Below are positions 60,506 through 64,000 of a DNA stretch of 64,000 nt, piece by piece. Each line of letters starts with the position of its first letter. Position 1 is the first letter of the stretch. Both the position numbers and the translations under genes were made by a program. The DNA comes from Bdellovibrio bacteriovorus. GTDB taxonomy: Bacteria; Bdellovibrionota; Bdellovibrionia; Bdellovibrionales; Bdellovibrionaceae. Location of the stretch: positions 2,170,001 to 2,234,000 of the forward strand of contig NZ_CP020946.1 of assembly GCF_002208115.1 (NCBI RefSeq), read 5' to 3'. The notes beneath the pieces were generated by a model. It searched no databases. It worked only from the letters and a program-made list of their open reading frames with translations, and was not told where the DNA came from.

Positions 60506-63500
60506 ATGAATTGTACGTTTCTTAACACCACCTATCTGATCCGCCGGGCGCAAAGGCTGCTTATTTGCTTTGGCCTGCTGATTTTGACCGGATGTTCACT
60601 GGAACTGCAAATCGCGGCTGAAGACTCCACCCCGACGACCCTGAAGTGGAACAGCGATTCCCTGGGACAGCAAGGCCTGCTGAAGGCCGAATGGAACCTT
60701 CCTGAAAAAGCCGACATCAAAGAACAGCAGGTTCTTTATTTCCGCGGTGATTCCTGCGCCACCCCGATCCTGCCAGTAGCCAACGTCGGCCCGGCTGAAA
60801 CATCTCACCTGCCCACGTTCACCCCGGAAGACGGCGTCGAGTACACGTTCAAGGTCTTCGTCCTGTCCAAAGACGGCAGTGTGGCTTCTTCTTCGTGCTC
60901 TAACCCGATCACCTATTTTGGTGCGTTTTCCATCGAAAGTCTTTCCCAGTCCATCATCAATGAAAGCAACGTGACGGCCGCCCCGTTCAAGGGTACTTGC
61001 CTGCTGGGGTCTTCGATCGAGTTTACTGCCGCAGCAACACCTTTGCTGACCTTCACCTGCAGCGCGCGCCAGTGGACCCAGAATCTGGATTTCAGTTCTT
61101 TACCGACACTTTTCAGCGGTGACCTGATCGCCACCGTCACCGCCCCCGGGGCCGCCGCCAAGGAATACCGCCTGGCTATCACCAAAGATGTGGTGCCTCC
61201 GACAATCACCTTAAATGCTCTGGCGACGATCACTTCTGCCAATCAAGGTGCCTATTCTGTTAGTGGGACTTGTTCAGAGGCGACGCGAGTCGTTTCTGTG
61301 ACTGCCGGATCTGTAAATGCCGAATTCACCTGCACGGGCGGAACTTTTTCCGGGTCACTAAACCTTGCTTCGCTGTCCGGCACATCCGTCGCTGTCTCTG
61401 CAACCCACACTGACGCGGTCGGAAACACACGCACAGCCACATCGACTGCGAACCGCGATGTCACAGCCCCTGTGGTGAATTCTCTGGCCCTGAATAACGG
61501 CGATGCGGCGACAAACTCGCTGAGTGCGACCTTGAACAGTTCTGTCACTGATGCCGCAGAGATGTATTTAAGCTCTGTGGCGACTTGTACCGGCGGAAGC
61601 TGGGTCGCTTACAATGCCGCAGCCCCTTGGACCCTGACCAACAGCAATGCCACGAACACCGTCTATGCAAAATTCCGCGACAGCGTGGGGAACGAATCCC
61701 CTTGTGTCAGTGATGATATTCTTCATGACAACGTGGTCCCGACCCTGGCGTTCACCCTTCCCGTTGCTGGCACCATCGTCAATTCTGCCAATGTGACTGC
61801 CTTCACCGTCAGTGGTACTTGTTCTGAAAACAACCGATCTGTGAATTTTTCCGGTCCTGGCGGATTCACCGGGACGACCATCTGTACGGGGTCGGCCTTT
61901 TCAGCCATCCTGGATTTGAGCGACCTGCCGCAAGGCACCTTCCAACTGACAGCGTCTTTGAATGATGCTGCGGGGAATTCCAATACGGCGAATTCTCCGA
62001 CCTATAATAAAGACACCCAAGCTCCGACCGGAACTTTGAGCATTAATTCCGGAGCGGCTTCGACGAATGATCTTGCGGTTTCACTTGGACTGACCAGTGC
62101 AGATGCCGCAGACATGTATATCACCAACACCGCGGGCTGCACCACAGGTGGAGCGTGGGAAGCTTTTGCCACTGGCAAAGCGTGGACTCTGACCACGGCG
62201 GATGCCGTGAACACGGTGTATGTTAAATTCAGAGACGCCGCCGGAAACTCTTCCAGTTGCTATGACGACAGCATCACTCACAACAGCACGGTGCCGTCAC
62301 TGTCACTGGCCTCTCCGGCCGATGGAAGTTACGTCAATCTTTCCAATGTGTCCGCTTTTGTGATTTCCGGAGCGTGTTCTGAAGACGGCCGTCCGGTGCA
62401 GATCTCTGTCACAGGCCAAGCTGCCACAACGGCCACATGCTCTGGCAGCTCTTGGACAAAAACTCTGGATCTGAGTGCAGCAGCCCAAGGCAATCTGACC
62501 TTCACCCTGGATCATTCACGCGCCAGTGGTGCGGTAGCGCCGACAGTCACAAAGGTCTTTGCCAAAGACACTGTTGTTCCGACTGTGAACAGCTTTGTTA
62601 TTAACAACAATGATGCCTACACCACTAGCTTAAGCGCCAACTTAAGCAGCACGACCACGGACGGCGTACAGATGTATGTTACCAACACCGCGCTTTGTCT
62701 GAGTGGTGGCGCATGGGAAACTTTCAATGCCAGCAAAGCCTGGACACTGCCGACGGCCAACAACACCAATACGGTCTATTTCAAAGTTCGTGATGTTGCC
62801 GGAAATGAATCCGACTGCGCTTTTGATTCGATCATTCATGATTCCGTTTCCCCGACTGTCACCCTGACATCACCAGTGGCCGGAACATTCATCAATTCAT
62901 TGAATCAGACGGCCTTTAATCTTTCCGGCGCTTGCTCTGAAAACGGTCAAGCTGTCAATTTGACCGTCACCGGTCACGCCGGGATCACTGGTACTGCGAC
63001 CTGTACAACCGGTGCCTGGAGCAGTTCTTTGGATCTGAGCTCTTTGGCCGACACGGCTGGCACACCCTACACCGTGGTGGCTTCTCACAGTCGCGTCAGC
63101 GGAAACAATGCCACAGCGTCATCAACCTATCCGAAAGACTCCCAATCCCCGGGTGCCGCGACTATTACAGGCGCACCGACAGGAACCAACACCACAGGCA
63201 CTCTGAATGTGACTGTCGGTGGTACGGACATCACGCACTATCGTTACTTTATTGTGGCTCCGGGTGGCACTGAGGTCTGCACAAACAGTGCGGCCTACAC
63301 CGGAAGTGACATCGTCGTTGCGACTAAAATCACGGACTCTCTGGCAGCGCAAGGAGCTTACAAGCTTTGCGTTTTCGGCCGCGATTCTGCCGGCAACTGG
63401 TCCACAGCAAGCTCTCAGGCGACATGGACACGGGACTCGCAAGGTCCGGTGATTCTAACGGTGGATGCGACAACGGCGGATGGCACGTATGGCCCAGGCC

Positions 63501-64000
63501 AGTCCGTACAGGTTCGTGTGACGTTTGACGAAAATGTGACTGTCACCGGAACTCCGCAACTGACTCTTGAAACCGGCGCCACCGACCGTGTGGTCAACTA
63601 TACAAGTGGCTCGGGCTCGGCTCAGCTATTGTTTAACTACACCATTCAAACCGGCGATGAAAATCCGGATCTGGATTACACCAGCACAACAGCCCTTGCT
63701 TTGAACGGCGGGACCATCCGGGATATTCTTAGCAACAATGCCACGCTGACACTTCCCGCCCCGGGAACTGCGAATTCTTTGGCTGGAACAAAGAATATCG
63801 TGGTGGAGGCTTATTCAAGCCCGCTGGCGAAAGCCATCTTGAGCAATACTCCGATGGGAGCTGATTCAAGCAATGTTCTTGATATCACCGTATCGGGTCT
63901 GGATGTTGTTGCCTACAAGTACAAACTGGGTTTATCTGGATCTGTCGACTGTTCAACGTCCACGGGCTATTCAGCTGAAATTCCTGCAGCGACGCACATC
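60506..64000 (+). CDS. Giant Ig-repeat lipoprotein (3' end beyond the window)
   Basis: The frame from ATG 60506 stays open for 1165 codons to the window edge. Residues 1-30 form a lipoprotein signal with lipobox LILTGC (Cys30, Ser31), so it is likely anchored in the outer membrane. After ~200 residues of unlike sequence come Ig-like modules in paired units starting near 61463, 62018, 62573 and 63143, each ~555-570 bp, with a conserved A.PTG..S-type linker, DxxGN turns and a Cys-Ser-E motif (GTCSEN, GACSED, GACSEN). Near 63480 a different module (GPGQSVQVRVTF) resembles a known calcium-type adhesin repeat. It is a surface stalk or adhesin; the end is unseen. Confidence 0.85.
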   Translation, partial: MNCTFLNTTYLIRRAQRLLICFGLLILTGCSLELQIAAEDSTPTTLKWNSDSLGQQGLLKAEWNLPEKADIKEQQVLYFRGDSCATPILPVANVGPAETSHLPTFTPEDGVEYTFKVFVLSKDGSVASSSCSNPITYFGAFSIESLSQSIINESNVTAAPFKGTCLLGSSIEFTAAATPLLTFTCSARQWTQNLDFSSLPTLFSGDLIATVTAPGAAAKEYRLAITKDVVPPTITLNALATITSANQGAYSVSGTCSEATRVVSVTAGSVNAEFTCTGGTFSGSLNLASLSGTSVAVSATHTDAVGNTRTATSTANRDVTAPVVNSLALNNGDAATNSLSATLNSSVTDAAEMYLSSVATCTGGSWVAYNAAAPWTLTNSNATNTVYAKFRDSVGNESPCVSDDILHDNVVPTLAFTLPVAGTIVNSANVTAFTVSGTCSENNRSVNFSGPGGFTGTTICTGSAFSAILDLSDLPQGTFQLTASLNDAAGNSNTANSPTYNKDTQAPTGTLSINSGAASTNDLAVSLGLTSADAADMYITNTAGCTTGGAWEAFATGKAWTLTTADAVNTVYVKFRDAAGNSSSCYDDSITHNSTVPSLSLASPADGSYVNLSNVSAFVISGACSEDGRPVQISVTGQAATTATCSGSSWTKTLDLSAAAQGNLTFTLDHSRASGAVAPTVTKVFAKDTVVPTVNSFVINNNDAYTTSLSANLSSTTTDGVQMYVTNTALCLSGGAWETFNASKAWTLPTANNTNTVYFKVRDVAGNESDCAFDSIIHDSVSPTVTLTSPVAGTFINSLNQTAFNLSGACSENGQAVNLTVTGHAGITGTATCTTGAWSSSLDLSSLADTAGTPYTVVASHSRVSGNNATASSTYPKDSQSPGAATITGAPTGTNTTGTLNVTVGGTDITHYRYFIVAPGGTEVCTNSAAYTGSDIVVATKITDSLAAQGAYKLCVFGRDSAGNWSTASSQATWTRDSQGPVILTVDATTADGTYGPGQSVQVRVTFDENVTVTGTPQLTLETGATDRVVNYTSGSGSAQLLFNYTIQTGDENPDLDYTSTTALALNGGTIRDILSNNATLTLPAPGTANSLAGTKNIVVEAYSSPLAKAILSNTPMGADSSNVLDITVSGLDVVAYKYKLGLSGSVDCSTSTGYSAEIPAATHI

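Overview
The window looks like the chromosome of a Gram-negative predatory deltaproteobacterium (Bdellovibrionota), most likely a Bdellovibrio close to B. bacteriovorus. This rests on a combination of genes: a large S74-tailed fibre protein of the mosaic adhesive trimer type, a five-gene mevalonate cluster, a TIGR02147-type regulator, many secreted proteins of unknown function, O-antigen genes and a secreted papain-like protease. The assignment is an inference from gene content. No rRNA, tRNA, CRISPR array or prophage was found.

Layout. (1) 0.1-20 kb is a surface-polysaccharide region. It holds a nucleotide-sugar dehydratase, acetyltransferase, initiating sugar-phosphate transferase and reductase/epimerase (0.1-4.2 kb), a Wzz-like/Wzy-like pair (4.7-7.3 kb), an O-antigen ligase flanked by two paralogous LtaS-type membrane transferases, a GT17 enzyme, a third LtaS-type enzyme, a GT39 enzyme and an AlgI/AlgJ-like O-acetylation pair. 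The first ~10 kb reads as visibly AT-richer than the rest and contains decayed genes: an IS3-like transposase scrap, half a glycosyltransferase and a diverged repeat pair. This fits transfer and turnover. (2) 20-27 kb holds two toxin-antitoxin modules (RelE/HigBA-like and BrnTA), each with a palindromic operator on its promoter, around a SNF2/SWIM helicase, an SDR and a truncated GNAT. (3) 27-41 kb has the pstSCAB phosphate transporter divergent from a cytosolic PAS histidine kinase, then a Fur-family regulator, an EI24 membrane protein, a histidine phosphatase, a fatty-acid cis/trans isomerase and a secreted cysteine protease. (4) 40-46 kb is an accessory stretch: a copper-protein pair, a small secreted protein behind a structured leader, a regulator translationally coupled to a 40-residue exported peptide, the S74 fibre and a beta-barrel protein. 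(5) 46-60 kb is mostly core: merR-ihfA-pheT-pheS, an rsmG/regulator/exported protein/trmH operon, alkD, the mevalonate genes (mvk, mvaD, pmk, mvaA, fni), rplT and rpmI. (6) From 60.5 kb to the window edge runs one open reading frame for a giant Ig-repeat lipoprotein.

How it fits together. The dehydratase/transferase/Wzz/Wzy/ligase set would build and attach an O-polysaccharide, and the LtaS-like, GT39 and AlgI/J-like enzymes would decorate it. The mevalonate cluster supplies isopentenyl diphosphate, the precursor of the undecaprenyl carrier. The most novel-looking signals are: two regulator genes each overlapping by ATGA a small exported protein whose predicted mature end starts RGGG or RGPGG; a 16-bp element (AACCAGGnACCTTTTA) at or just past three stop codons, twice followed by a hairpin terminator; and two near-identical hairpins in the leader of a small secreted protein.
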